DNA of 64,000 nucleotides from QHXQ01 sp963788965 (GTDB lineage Bacteria > Acidobacteriota > Blastocatellia > Pyrinomonadales > Pyrinomonadaceae): assembly GCA_963788965.1 (NCBI GenBank), contig CAWBIK010000006.1, positions 744,001 to 808,000 on the forward strand, given 5' to 3'. The position numbers were made by a program, and so were the translations under genes. Below are positions 16,725 to 26,717 of this stretch, in pieces. The notes under the pieces are model-generated. The model worked only from the letters and a program-made list of their open reading frames with translations. It was not told where the DNA came from and searched no databases. Every line of letters begins with the position of its first letter. Positions within the stretch are counted from its first letter, which is position 1.

Positions 16725-19211
16725 ATGAAAATACTGCTATGCAAAAGTCATTTTGCCGGCCCCGTCAGCGGCTCGGATGAAACGCTCGTCGCGTATGCCA
16801 CGCATCTGCAACAGGCAGGGCACAAACTGGCCGTCGTGCTCTTGTACCCGCCCGCCAACGCGGATCGATATTATGTGCGTCTGCAACAAGCCGGGGTCGA
16901 GGTCATCTCGATCACCTCGTATCCGTTGGTCCACATGCTGATGCGCAACGTGCGCAGTCTGGTTTTCTATGGCGCGCGGTTTATGCGCCTGCCCACCAAC
17001 GCTTGCCCGCAGCCGGAAAATCTGGCAGCGCATGTCGCAGCGTGTGTCGCTGTTTTATCTCAAGCCCTGTCGCAACTACTTCAAGCGGTATCCGGCCGAT
17101 CTGTTGCATGTGCTGACGCCCGACCCCGGCGCGGCCGGTGCTGATTCGGGCCGGCGTTGCCGAGGGCATACCTGTGTTCTATCAGGAACTAGGCACGCCG
17201 CATTATTTACCTGAACTGGAAAGCCACTACGAGTGGTTCGCCAACGTGTTGCCGCTGTGCGCGGAAGTGGCCGCGCTCTCGCCGCGACTGGCGCAGCAAT
17301 GGCGGGCGCGGGTTATGTCCGCGCCTCCTATCTCGGTGCTGCCGCTGCTCGTCGAGGACCCGACGCGCATGCAGCCGGTGCAGCCCGAAGTCGCCCAATG
17401 GCACTACGTTCGGTTTCGCCGCCCGCATCGAACGCGGCAAAGGGCCGCTGGTCCTAGTCGAAGCCTTTGCGCGCGTCCGGCAAGAGTTGGCGAACACGAG
17501 TTTGAAGATGGCGGGCAGTGGTCCACAGCAACAAGCAGTTGAAACACAGGCGCGGGCGCTCGGCGTGTTGACCGCCTGCGACTTTCCCGGTGTCTATAGC
17601 GCGCCCGAAGACAAGGGCGCGTTTATGCAAAGTCTGGACGTATTCGTGCTGCCGACGCTGGCGGAAGGCACGCCCAACAGCATCATCGAAGCGATGGCGC
17701 ACGGGCTGCCCGTCATCGCCTCGGCGGTTGGCGGCATCCCTGATCTGATCACGCCTGAGACGGGCTTGCTCGTGCCGCCGGGTGAACCGGCCGCACTGGC
17801 GCACGCCATGATGCAGTTGGCGTCAGACCCCGACTTGCGTGCGCGCATGGGGCGTGCGGCGCGTGTGCGCTACGAACAATTGTTCTCGCCGCAAGTCGTG
17901 CTGCCCGCGCTGGTGGACGCTTATCGCCGGATCGCAACGAGCAAGAACGACAATCATGCTCAGCCGCCCACGCCGCGACTGACCCGGCGGCGAGTTGCAG
18001 CCGCTGAGTTAGATTTAACGACGACTCAGACCTTACGCGGTAAGCGCATTATTTTTGTCTTGGGCAGCCTTGAGGTCGGCGGCGCGGAACGTCAGGCATT
18101 GATGTTAGCCGGATACTTGAGCGAGCAAGCGGGCGCTCAAGTTGAAGTCTGGGGCTTTAATCGAACGGGGCCGGCTCGTGCGATGTGCGAACAATATGGA
18201 CTCGCTTGGCGTGTTGTGCCTTATCGATTGGTCGGCGGGTCGATCACATCCTTGCCCGGCCTCGCACGTTTGGCCCGGCTGTTGCGCCGTGCGCGGCCTG
18301 ACATACTGTTGCCCTATACGTTGCTCCCGAATGTTGTTTGCGGCTTGATCTGGCCGTTGACCGGGGCGCGCGTGTGTGTGTGGAATCAGCGGGACGAAGG
18401 CATCGCGCGGCTGAATGCGCGGCTGGAACGTTGGGCGGTCGCGCGCGTGCCGCAGTTCATTGCCAACTCACGACAGGGCGCGCGCTTTCTGGTGGACAAG
18501 TTAAGGGTTGACGAGGCCAAAGTGGCCGTCGTTCATAACGGCGTCGATAGCTTCGCGCCGCAGATGGAGCGTGCCGCGTGGCGTCGGCAGTTGCAACTGG
18601 ACGAGGGATGTTTTGTTGCTTGCATGGTGGCTAATCTACATCAACATAAAGATCATAAGACGCTGTTGCGGGCGTGGGGCAAGGTCGTGCCCGCGTTAGC
18701 CGCAGCCGGCCGCAGTGCGGTCTTACTGTTGGCCGGAAGATGCGATGATGCGTATGAATCGCTGCGGGCGCTGGCCCTTGAGTTGATGCTTAATGAGAGT
18801 GTTCGTTTTTTAGATCATGTAACTGATCTGCCGGGCTTGCTCGGTGCGGTTGACCTGAGCGTGTTTAGTTCACGCTCCGAGGGTTGTCCTAACGGGGTGT
18901 TGGAAAGTATGGCTGCGGGCTTGGCTGTGGCCGGGACGGACATCGCCGGGATCAGAGAAGCGGTCGGCCCTGTCGGGTGGCCGTTTTTAACTCCGCCCGG
19001 TGACGCGGACGCGTTGGCCGCGTCGATCTTGAAGTTGGCGCATGATCCGGTTTTGTGTGCTCAAGTCGGGGCAGAGAATCAAACACGGATTAGCACAGAG
19101 TATGATGCCAATCGCATGTGTCGGGAGACAGTCTCGCTGCTCGTCAACTTCTTCCCCGAAGCCGCGCACACGGACGAGGCTGAGCCGCTGCGGTTGAATC
19201 AACCAACTTGA
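16725..19211 (+). CDS. Two-module GT4 glycosyltransferase fusion (three frame breaks in module 1)
   Basis: Module 1 starts at ATG 16725 (MKILLCKSHFAGPVSGSDETL). Its frame moves near 17001, 17136 and 17411, each best explained by one extra base; joined, it reads ...RVSLFYLKPCRNYFKRYPAD..., VLIRAGVAEGIPVFYQELGT, GFAARIERGKGPLVLVEAF and PTLAEGTPNSIIEAMAHGLP, the E-x7-E region of GT4 enzymes. Module 2 follows in the same frame from about 18040: FVLGSLEVGGAERQALMLA, VVHNGVDSF, SSRSEGCPNGVLESMAAGLA. Retaining GT4 enzymes add sugars from nucleotide donors to glycans or lipids. No stop separates the modules. Module 1 donor-site residues are only readable after repair. Confidence 0.78.
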
Positions 19212-19248
19212 ACTTGTTGCCCAACACCTGTCCGCACTTGTCACCCGT

Positions 19249-20230
19249 CATGCGTCAACTGCCGCGGTCAACTTCGGCTGCTCGCCGTCTGTAAACCGCT
19301 TCAACTCTTCAGCAGGCCGGAGCAGACGTGTGCGCCATAAGAACACTGTAGCGATGACGAGCGTGGCGGTGCAGGCGAGGCCGCCTTCGAGGCCGTATGC
19401 GCCGCCTGTGAGCCACGCGGGGCCGGCGTCAGCTGCGCGTAGCAGCGGGCGCGCGCGTCAGGCTCGTGATGCCGCTGACGGGCAGACCCAAGAGCGATCC
19501 CATCGTCCAGTTCCAAGCCCAGTGCAACCCAAGCGGCAACCACATGCTGCGCGTGCGCCAGTAGCCGACGGCGAGCCAGACACCTGCCAGCGCCGTGTTC
19601 GTAAACATGATCACGAGCTTATAGTCGCGCGCGACGTTCGGGTTGCTCAGATGCACGGCCGCGAAAAGAATTGACGACGGCAGGACCGCGACCACGAACG
19701 GCAGAGCGCGCAGCAACGTCTGTAACGGGTAGCCGCGAAACAGCGCCTCTTCACCGGCCGCGAGCAGCACGTAGACGCCGGCCGCGCCGACGAAAGTTTT
19801 GAAGAACGCGCCGCTCAAGACAGGCCCGCCCATGCCGAAGTGGAAGCCGCCGCCCGCTGTCGCCATGAGCGCCGCGAGTATTAGCGCGAGCGCGCCAAGC
19901 AGCGAGCCTAACACGAAGTCGCGCAGCCAGCCGCGATGCTGCGCCCATCCTTGCGCGCGCAACGGCACGCCGTCGAGCCAACGCCCGCACGCCCAGCCGA
20001 TCAGCACCGACGGCACGAACAGGATAAGAAACTGCACCACGTAACCGACGCCGCCACTAGACAGCCGAGCGCCGATCTGATCGGGCTTCGTGCCTGACAG
20101 CATTGTGACGGCCGCAATGGCCACGGCCAACGCGGCCACGACCACGTAATAAAGCGCGCAGAAGATCGCCAAGCGCCAACCGCTACGCAGCCGATTCTTG
20201 GCGATTGAGAAAGATGTCGAGTGGCGTCAT
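19249..20230 (-). CDS. CPBP-family intramembrane metalloprotease (two frame breaks)
   Basis: The central stretch has the CPBP (CAAX protease/bacteriocin-processing) motifs EEALFRGYPLQ, FAAVHLSNP and HWAWNW, which bind the catalytic metal, among several helices. The N-terminus is restored by removing one base near 20194-20200: ATG 20230 gives MTPLDIFLNRQ then NRLRSGWRLAIFCALYY, a usual beginning for the family. The C-terminus is restored by removing one base near 19446-19450: ITSLTRAP then LLRAADAGPAWLTGGAYGLE, ending at TGA 19249 with VDA. Without repair the frame starts at TTG 20172 and stops at 19429. It is divergent from the histidine kinase gene. Confidence 0.8.
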
Positions 20231-20250
20231 ATACGTGAACCTGTGAGCGC

Positions 20251-22668
20251 ATGATACACTCTGAATCCGTTATGGCCGAAAGCGCGGACAAGCAGGACGG
20301 ACTGCCGGCAGAAGCGCGTGCGCGCCGCCGCAGCGCACCGTGGTTGTTGGGCGGCTTGGTCGTGGCGCTGTTGTTCGTGCTGGTCGCGCTGCAAGTCTTC
20401 GGCTTGTGGGAAGTCTTCACGCCCGACACGGCCACCGACACGCTTATTCTCTACGCGCTGTCGTCCTTAAACTTCATCGCCTTTATCGTCTTCACGTTCA
20501 TCTTCGTGCGCAACCTACTCAAACTGCGACGCGAGCGGCGCGCACGCATCCTCGGCTCGAAGATCAAGACGCGGCTCATCGTCTACTTCATCACGGTCAG
20601 CCTGTTGCCGATCACGGCAATGGCCGTCTTCTCCTATCTCTTCTTCAATCGCACACTCGAAAAGATGTTCGGGCGCATCCCCGAAGACGTGGTGCAGGAG
20701 GCGAAACTGGCGCGCGATGAAGACTTCGCGCAGCAATTGCAGGCGCTAAACGAGACGGCGCGCGTCGCCGTCTATGCCATCGACCAACAACTCGCGCGCG
20801 GCGAGACGCCCGATCTTGATCGGCTAGTTGCCCAGAGCAACTTCGACATCATCGGCATCGGCGGCCCCGGCGGCATCGGCGATCTGGACTTTCGCTGGCG
20901 CGAGAACGTCGAGTTCAAGCGCAGCAAAGAGTTGGTCGCCGGTTTGAAAACGGCGCTCTGGCGCGCATACAACAGATCGGAGTTGACGCAGCTTGCGACC
21001 GGCGGCGACGGTAGTGATGGCAAACTGATAACTGCCGTCGTGCCGCTGAGCGACGGGCGCGTGTTCCTCGCTGCGCGCACGAGTCAAACAGATTCGCGGC
21101 TCAACAAGATCGTCTCCGGCGCGCAGACCTTCGAGCAGTTACGTAAACGGCAGCGCAAGGTGCGTATGCTTGGGTTGACGACGTTGGGACTGTTGACACT
21201 GCTCTTGGTCTTTGCCGCGACGTGGGCGGCGATCCATCTCGCACGCGGCATCGGCACGCCCATACGCGCGCTCGCGGAAGCGGCGGACGAAGTCGCGCGC
21301 GGCAATCTGTCGCATCGCGTCACGGCGATTGCGGAAGACGAGTTGGCGTTGCTGGCCGAATCGTTCAATCAGATGATCGCGCAACTGGCGGAGAACCGTG
21401 CGCGCATCGAAGCGGGCGCGGCCGAGTTGCGTGTGCAGCACCTCGCGCTCGCCGAACGCCGCAACTACATCGAGACGGTCCTTGAATCGCTCTCAACCGG
21501 CGTCATCTCGCTCGACGAACTGGATCGCGTCACGACCATCAACGCAGCCGCCTTGTTGATGCTGCGTCGCGCCGACGCACCCGCGCCGGGCACGTCGCTC
21601 GGCGAGATCGTGCAGGCGGAAGATCGCGCCGTGTTAGAACGTGTGCTGCATCGTGCGCGACGCACGGGGCGCGCGGCGTGGCAGATGGAGTTGACGCGCG
21701 GCGCAAACACGGACGGGGAAGGGCTGCCCGTGGCGCTGACCGCGACCGCGCTTGGGCCGGCGCAAGGGACAGCGCGCGGCGTCGTACTCGTGATCGAAGA
21801 CCTGTCGGAGTTGTTAGCCGCGCAACGCGCCGCCGCTTGGAGCGAAGTCGCGCGTCGCATGGCGCACGAGATCAAGAACCCGCTCACGCCGATCCAACTT
21901 TCAGCCGAACGCATCGCACGCCACTTTCGTCGCGCTATGAACGGGCACGACGGCGGCAACGGCCAGTCCGACGCGCGCTCCGTGCATGAGCAGCCCGTCG
22001 AGCAGGCGCGTCTGGCGCGCGTGGTCGAAGAGTGTACGACGACGATCACGCGCGAGGTCGCGGGGTTAAAGGCGATGGTGGACGAGTTCTCGCGCTTCGC
22101 ACGTCTGCCGCATGCGCGGCTCGAAGCGGCGGACCTGAACGCGGTCGTCCGGCAAGCGGTCGCGCTCTACGAAGATCGACTCGACGGCGTGCGCCTCGAC
22201 GTTGGGTTAGCCCACACGTTGCCGCCCGCCATGCTCGACGCAGAGCAGATGCGCCGCGTCCTCGTCAACTTGATCGACAATGCGCTCGAAGCGATGACCG
22301 ACGGGCACGACGCCGAGCGCCGCATCACCGTGGCCACCGCGCACGACCCTGCGCGCGGCCTCTTGCTCGCAGAGATCGCCGACACCGGCCACGGCATCGC
22401 GCGCGGCGACTTCACGCGTCTCTTTCAACCTTACTTCTCGACGCGCGGGCGCGGCACAGGTCTCGGCCTCGCTATCGTCCAACGCATCGTCACCGATCAC
22501 GGCGGCCGCATTCGCGCCGAAGCCAACCGTCCACGCGGCGCACGCTTCATCGTCGAACTGCCGGTCACGGACGAAACCAGAAGCGAGCAGCAAGCAGCGG
22601 TCAGCGGTCAGCTTGCCGCCAAGACCGCGCACGACATGACCGCTATAAAGTTGACCGCCGATAGTTGA
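20251..22668 (+). CDS. NtrY-like sensor histidine kinase
   Basis: 805 residues. Two to three membrane helices lie in the first 140 residues, an extracytoplasmic sensor part follows, another helix at about 305-327, HAMP at about 327-380 (RGIGTPIRALAEAADEVARG), a PAS-like stretch (NYIETVLESLSTGVISLDE), the phospho-acceptor His near residue 537 in RRMAHEIKNPLTPIQLSAER, and an HATPase_c domain (LVNLIDNALEAM, DTGHGIA, GRGTGLGLAIVQRI). This is the order of NtrY. The last 30 residues after ELPVTDE are coded by a hairpin repeat and are probably not functional. The response regulator gene follows 23 bases later. Confidence 0.92.
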   Translation: MIHSESVMAESADKQDGLPAEARARRRSAPWLLGGLVVALLFVLVALQVFGLWEVFTPDTATDTLILYALSSLNFIAFIVFTFIFVRNLLKLRRERRARILGSKIKTRLIVYFITVSLLPITAMAVFSYLFFNRTLEKMFGRIPEDVVQEAKLARDEDFAQQLQALNETARVAVYAIDQQLARGETPDLDRLVAQSNFDIIGIGGPGGIGDLDFRWRENVEFKRSKELVAGLKTALWRAYNRSELTQLATGGDGSDGKLITAVVPLSDGRVFLAARTSQTDSRLNKIVSGAQTFEQLRKRQRKVRMLGLTTLGLLTLLLVFAATWAAIHLARGIGTPIRALAEAADEVARGNLSHRVTAIAEDELALLAESFNQMIAQLAENRARIEAGAAELRVQHLALAERRNYIETVLESLSTGVISLDELDRVTTINAAALLMLRRADAPAPGTSLGEIVQAEDRAVLERVLHRARRTGRAAWQMELTRGANTDGEGLPVALTATALGPAQGTARGVVLVIEDLSELLAAQRAAAWSEVARRMAHEIKNPLTPIQLSAERIARHFRRAMNGHDGGNGQSDARSVHEQPVEQARLARVVEECTTTITREVAGLKAMVDEFSRFARLPHARLEAADLNAVVRQAVALYEDRLDGVRLDVGLAHTLPPAMLDAEQMRRVLVNLIDNALEAMTDGHDAERRITVATAHDPARGLLLAEIADTGHGIARGDFTRLFQPYFSTRGRGTGLGLAIVQRIVTDHGGRIRAEANRPRGARFIVELPVTDETRSEQQAAVSGQLAAKTAHDMTAIKLTADS

Positions 22669-22688
22669 TCGCTGACCGCTGACCGCTT
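22592..22688. repeat. Hairpin of iterated CGGTCAG words over the kinase stop codon
   Basis: Left arm at 22592-22612 iterates GCGGTCA, right arm at 22671-22688 iterates TGACCGC. The left arm lies inside the 3' end of the kinase gene, the right arm ends 4 bases before the ATG of the regulator gene. Confidence 0.8.
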
Positions 22689-22691
22689 CCC

Positions 22692-24059
22692 ATGTCTGAC
22701 TCCATTCTGATTGTTGACGACGAGCGCGGCATACGCGAGACGCTGCGCGGTGTGCTCGAAGATGAGGGCTACACGGTCGAAGCGGTCGCGTCGGGCGAAG
22801 AGTGTCTGAAGGCGTTGGAGCGGCGCAACTTCGGTTGCGTGCTGCTGGACGTGTGGCTGCCGGGGATGGACGGGTTGGAGACGTTGGCCAAACTCGGCGC
22901 GGCGGGCGCGGACTGCGCGGTCGTGATGATCTCAGGGCACGGCAACATTGAGACGGCCGTGCGCGCGACGAAGTTGGGCGCGTTCGATTTTGTCGAGAAG
23001 CCTGTGTCGCTTGAGAAGATCACGTTGACGGTGCGCAACGCTTTGCGGCAGCGGCAGCTTGAGCGCGTGAACGCGGAACTGACGGCGCATGTGCAAAGCG
23101 AGTATGAGATGGTCGGCGAGTCGGTGGCGATGCGCGCGTTGCGAAAACAGATCGCGGCGGTTGCGCCGACCGACGGGCGCGTCCTCATCTACGGCGAATC
23201 GGGCACGGGCAAAGAACTCGTCGCGCACGCGATTCACGCGCACTCGCGGCGTGCGGGCGCACCGTTCATCGAGTTGAACTGCGCGGCCATTCCTGAAGAG
23301 TTGATCGAGTCGGAACTATTCGGGCATGTGCGCGGCGCGTTCACGGGCGCGACCGTGGCCAAGACCGGCAAGTTCGAGTTGGCGGACGGCGCGACGCTGT
23401 TTCTCGACGAAGTGGGCGACATGAGCCAGCGCGTGCAGGCGAAGGTCTTGCGCGTGCTCGAAGAACAACGCTTCGCGCCGGTCGGCAGCAACACACCGGT
23501 CAGCGTGGACGTGCGCGTCATCGCGGCCACGAACAAGCAACTCGACATAGAGATCGAGCGCGGGCAGTTTCGGCCCGATCTGTTTTACCGGCTGAACGTC
23601 ATCCCGTTTGAAGTGCCGCCACTGCGCGAGCGGCTGGCGGACGTGCCGCTGCTGATCGAACATTTCAACCAGAAGTTTTCCGCCGCCTACGGCAAACAGC
23701 CGAAGCGGTTCGAGCCGGACGCGCTCGCCGCGTTTCAGGACTACAGTTGGCCGGGCAACGTGCGCGAGCTACGCAACACGGTCGAGCGTTGCGTCATCAT
23801 GCTCGGTCGCATCAGGGTCGGCGCGCACGACTTGCCGCCGCTCGGCGGGGAAGCGCCGCCCGTAGCCCCGCACAAATTCTCCTCGTTCCGCGAGGCGAGC
23901 GAAGCGCACCAGCGCGAGTTCATTCGCCGCAAACTCGCCGAAACCGAAGGCAACGTCACACGCGCCGCCGAACTCTTGGGCATGGATCGCAGCCACCTCT
24001 ACCGCCGCATGCGCGCCCTCGGCATCAAAGTTCGCGGCGAGCGCGAGAACGGTAATTAG
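22692..24059 (+). CDS. NtrC-family sigma-54 response regulator (NtrX-like)
   Basis: 455 residues in three parts. The receiver has VDDE, phospho-acceptor Asp53 in VLLDVWLPGMDG and FVEKP with the conserved Lys. The AAA+ domain has Walker A GESGTGKE (about 168-175), the sigma-54 contact loop GAFTGA, Walker B LFLDEVGDM and the arginine-finger region RPDLFYRLNV. The C-terminus has a Fis-type helix-turn-helix (NVTRAAELLGMDRSHLYRRMRALGI). It activates sigma-54 promoters when phosphorylated by the upstream kinase. Targets are not shown; NtrYX is linked to nitrogen and redox control in other bacteria. Confidence 0.94.
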   Translation: MSDSILIVDDERGIRETLRGVLEDEGYTVEAVASGEECLKALERRNFGCVLLDVWLPGMDGLETLAKLGAAGADCAVVMISGHGNIETAVRATKLGAFDFVEKPVSLEKITLTVRNALRQRQLERVNAELTAHVQSEYEMVGESVAMRALRKQIAAVAPTDGRVLIYGESGTGKELVAHAIHAHSRRAGAPFIELNCAAIPEELIESELFGHVRGAFTGATVAKTGKFELADGATLFLDEVGDMSQRVQAKVLRVLEEQRFAPVGSNTPVSVDVRVIAATNKQLDIEIERGQFRPDLFYRLNVIPFEVPPLRERLADVPLLIEHFNQKFSAAYGKQPKRFEPDALAAFQDYSWPGNVRELRNTVERCVIMLGRIRVGAHDLPPLGGEAPPVAPHKFSSFREASEAHQREFIRRKLAETEGNVTRAAELLGMDRSHLYRRMRALGIKVRGERENGN

Positions 24060-24098
24060 CATCAAAGGTGAGCCGCAAAATCGGCAGAGCATGCAAGT

Positions 24099-24127
24099 TT
24101 GCTTTTGCCGCGTTGCGCGGTTACATT
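24099..24127 (+). promoter_or_regulatory. Candidate sigma-70 promoter of the radical SAM gene
   Basis: TTGCTT (24099-24104), 17-base spacer, TACATT (24122-24127), about 75 bases before the ATG at 24203. The -10 context GCGGTTACATTA is repeated exactly at the candidate promoter near 48740. Confidence 0.45.
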
Positions 24128-24202
24128 AACTTATCGCCCCACGTCTGGGTGACGCCGCTTGCGCGCCGGCTTGATAGCGCGCCGCTTTGTTGAAGGGCCA
24201 TA

Positions 24203-25366
24203 ATGGATTTTACGACGAAAGAGTTGTTGAAGCGTTACGCGAAACTGGCCGTGGGGCAACCGTTCGCGCCGGTGCTGCTGAATATTCTGGTCACGTCCGT
24301 GTGCGACATGCGCTGCACGCACTGTTTTTTCACGGACGAGTTGAACGACCGGCCGCGCAAGAAGTTGCAGATGAAGACGCACGAGCTTGAGCGCATCTCG
24401 AAGACGCTCGGCGGCAACTTGGGCGTGTTGATTATCGCGGGCGGCGAGCCGTTCACGCGCAAAGATTTGCCGGAGATCGTCCGCGCGTTCTACGAGAATA
24501 ACCGGCTCGAATCAGTTTATCTGATGTCGAACGGGCAGATTCAAAAACGCATCATGCCCGACGTGACGCGCATATTGGAAGAGTGCCCGAACTTAAACGT
24601 CACGGTCGCGCTCGGCATCGACGGCTTGAAAGAGCAGCACGAGAAGATTCGGCAGAAGCCCGGCTCGTGGGACATCGCCATCGACACCGCGCGGCAACTG
24701 CAAGCGATCAAGCGCGAACGGGGCCGGCTCGACGTGCAGACCTGCACCTGTTTCATGAACTCGAATCAGGACACGATCTTCGACTGGTACGATTTCCTGA
24801 AGTACGATCTCAAACCCGATAAGGTCAACTTCAACTACATCCGGCCGCCTTCAGCCGACCCCATGGAGTTGGACATAGATCACGCGCGTTATGCCCAACT
24901 CGCCGCGATGATCGACGACGACTCGCGCCACGCCGCCATCAAGAACAACTACGGCGGCAGCGCCGGCTTCTTCAAAGCCGCCATCGACATCTACATGCAC
25001 GGGCTGATCACCAAGACGCAGGAAGAACAGCGCGCGCAACTCACTTGCTACGCGGGTACGGCCGGCGCGGTCATCTACGACGAAGGCACAGTCTCGTCGT
25101 GCGAGAACCTCGCGCCCGTCGGCAACCTGCGCGACTTCGATTGGGACTTCCAAAAGCTGTGGCTCACGCCCGCCATGAAGGAGCGGCGCAAAAAAGCGGC
25201 CGATGGTTGCTTCTGCACACACGAGTCGAACTGTTACTACCCAAGTCTCGCGTTCAACCCGAAGCACCTGATCAAGATCAAGAGCCTCGAACGCGAAATG
25301 AAGAAAGCGCGCAAACAACACGAACGCGACGAGGCGCAGGCCGACGGCGTGACGGTGAAAGCTTGA
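24203..25366 (+). CDS. Radical SAM protein with C-terminal Cys-rich (SPASM-like) part
   Basis: 387 residues. The radical SAM cluster motif is C34-DMR-C38-TH-C41, followed by IIAGGEPFTRKDLPEIV (the GGE motif for SAM) and LMSNG. The C-terminal part has CYAGTAGAVIYDEGTVSSCENLAPVGNL and CFCTHESNCYYP, suggesting auxiliary Fe-S ligands as in SPASM/twitch enzymes. The tail is Lys/Glu-rich. Substrate unknown. An MGDG-synthase-like glycosyltransferase gene begins 58 bases downstream and an SDR follows, which suggests lipid or glycolipid modification (inference). A peptide-modifying role cannot be excluded, but no precursor peptide gene was seen. Confidence 0.9.
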   Translation: MDFTTKELLKRYAKLAVGQPFAPVLLNILVTSVCDMRCTHCFFTDELNDRPRKKLQMKTHELERISKTLGGNLGVLIIAGGEPFTRKDLPEIVRAFYENNRLESVYLMSNGQIQKRIMPDVTRILEECPNLNVTVALGIDGLKEQHEKIRQKPGSWDIAIDTARQLQAIKRERGRLDVQTCTCFMNSNQDTIFDWYDFLKYDLKPDKVNFNYIRPPSADPMELDIDHARYAQLAAMIDDDSRHAAIKNNYGGSAGFFKAAIDIYMHGLITKTQEEQRAQLTCYAGTAGAVIYDEGTVSSCENLAPVGNLRDFDWDFQKLWLTPAMKERRKKAADGCFCTHESNCYYPSLAFNPKHLIKIKSLEREMKKARKQHERDEAQADGVTVKA

Positions 25367-25424
25367 AAAGTAGTCAGTCGGCAGCAGTAAAAAACTAAAC
25401 CCACTGACTGCCGGTACTGTTTCT

Positions 25425-26627
25425 ATGTTGCACGGGCGCGCACCAAAAATCCTGATCATCTCGTCGGACACGGGCGGCGGCCATCGCTCGGCGGCGACGG
25501 CGATTGTCGCGGGCGTGCAGAAGTTTTTTGCCAGCGACAGTTATGCCGTGCGCGTGGTGCGCGCGGTCGAAGAGTCGCATTCGGTGACGGACAAGATGGT
25601 GCGGTTCTACAACTGGGTGCTGCGCAACCGGCAGCACTGGATGAAGTACCTCTACTGGGCGATGAACCGCGTGCGACCCGAAACGCGCGAGTTCTTTCAC
25701 CGGCGCTGCATCGGCTACGTCCGCGAGTTGTTCGAGAAGTGGTGTCCGCATGTCGTGGTCAGCGTCCACCCGCTGACGCAGCACATCTTCGCGCGCGTGT
25801 TGAAAGAGTTGGGGCTGGCGGAGCATATTCCGCTCGTCACCGTCGTCACCGATCCGTGCTACGGCTTCTGGCGCGGTTGGGCGTGCGACGACGTGCGGCT
25901 CTACTTGGTGGCGAGCGAAGAAGCGCGGCAGCAGTTGATCGATTACGGCGTCGCGCCCGAACGCATCAAGGTGTCGGGCATGCCCGTGCATCCCAAGTTC
26001 GAGTTGCCCGACGAGCGCGCCGCGCAGGCCGCGCGCAACGCTTTGGGCCTCGACCCCGACAAGTTCACTGTCTTCGTCAACGCCGGTTGGGTCGGCGGCG
26101 GCAACATCCCCGACATCTTCCGCGAACTGATCCGTGGCGACCTCGACGTGCAGGCCATCTTCCTCGCGGGCAAGAACGAAGAACTCCGTGCTGAGGCCGA
26201 AGAACTCGCGGCGCACGCCAATTTCCCCGTCAAGGTGATCGGCTATTCGGAACACGTCGAACAGTTGATGCACGCGGCGAACGTGATGATCTCGAAGCTC
26301 GGCGGGTTGACGACCTTCGAGGCGCTCGCCTGTCGTGTGCCGATTATCGCCGACACGACGACCCCGCCGATGCCGCAGGAGTCGGGCGCAGCCGCCATGC
26401 TCGAACGGCGCGGTGCGGGCGTACTGCTGGCGCGCGCACGCGACATCGTGCCCACCGTGCGGCGCATGGTCGAAGACACGCGCTACTACGCAGCCATGCG
26501 CGCCGCCACCACCGGGCTGGCCATGCCACACTCGACCCGGCGCATCGTCGAAGAGATCACCGCGCTCATTCCCGCGCAGACAGACGCCGCAACGCCCGCC
26601 GTGATAGATGCCGCGCGCGTCGCGTAA
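25425..26627 (+). CDS. MGDG synthase / UgtP-like processive glycolipid glycosyltransferase (GT28)
   Basis: 400 residues. The N-terminus has ILIISSDTGGGHRSAATAI, the diacylglycerol-binding GGGH motif of MGDG synthases and UgtP. The middle has VVSVHPLTQH, TVVTDPCYGFWRGW, YLVASEEARQQLIDYGV and IKVSGMPVHPKF. The C-terminal donor site has VFVNAGWVGGGNI, VIGYSEHVEQLMHAANVMISKLGGLTTFEAL and PPMPQESGAAAML. It most likely transfers a sugar to diacylglycerol at the membrane surface. It follows the radical SAM gene by 58 bases, probably the same transcript, and precedes an SDR. Confidence 0.9.
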   Translation: MLHGRAPKILIISSDTGGGHRSAATAIVAGVQKFFASDSYAVRVVRAVEESHSVTDKMVRFYNWVLRNRQHWMKYLYWAMNRVRPETREFFHRRCIGYVRELFEKWCPHVVVSVHPLTQHIFARVLKELGLAEHIPLVTVVTDPCYGFWRGWACDDVRLYLVASEEARQQLIDYGVAPERIKVSGMPVHPKFELPDERAAQAARNALGLDPDKFTVFVNAGWVGGGNIPDIFRELIRGDLDVQAIFLAGKNEELRAEAEELAAHANFPVKVIGYSEHVEQLMHAANVMISKLGGLTTFEALACRVPIIADTTTPPMPQESGAAAMLERRGAGVLLARARDIVPTVRRMVEDTRYYAAMRAATTGLAMPHSTRRIVEEITALIPAQTDAATPAVIDAARVA

Positions 26628-26717
26628 ACCGCAACGACGGTTGACGCGCCCGCTCCCCAAGCTTTAAGCTGCCCCCGCTAACTTACTAACCCTGAACGTC
26701 TGTACACGAAGCGACTG

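Noticed and set aside
25395..26660. Long minus-strand open frame opposite the MGDG-synthase-like gene
   Set aside because: Mirror frame of a well-supported gene; product is low-complexity His/Arg/Asp-rich with no fold-like pattern.
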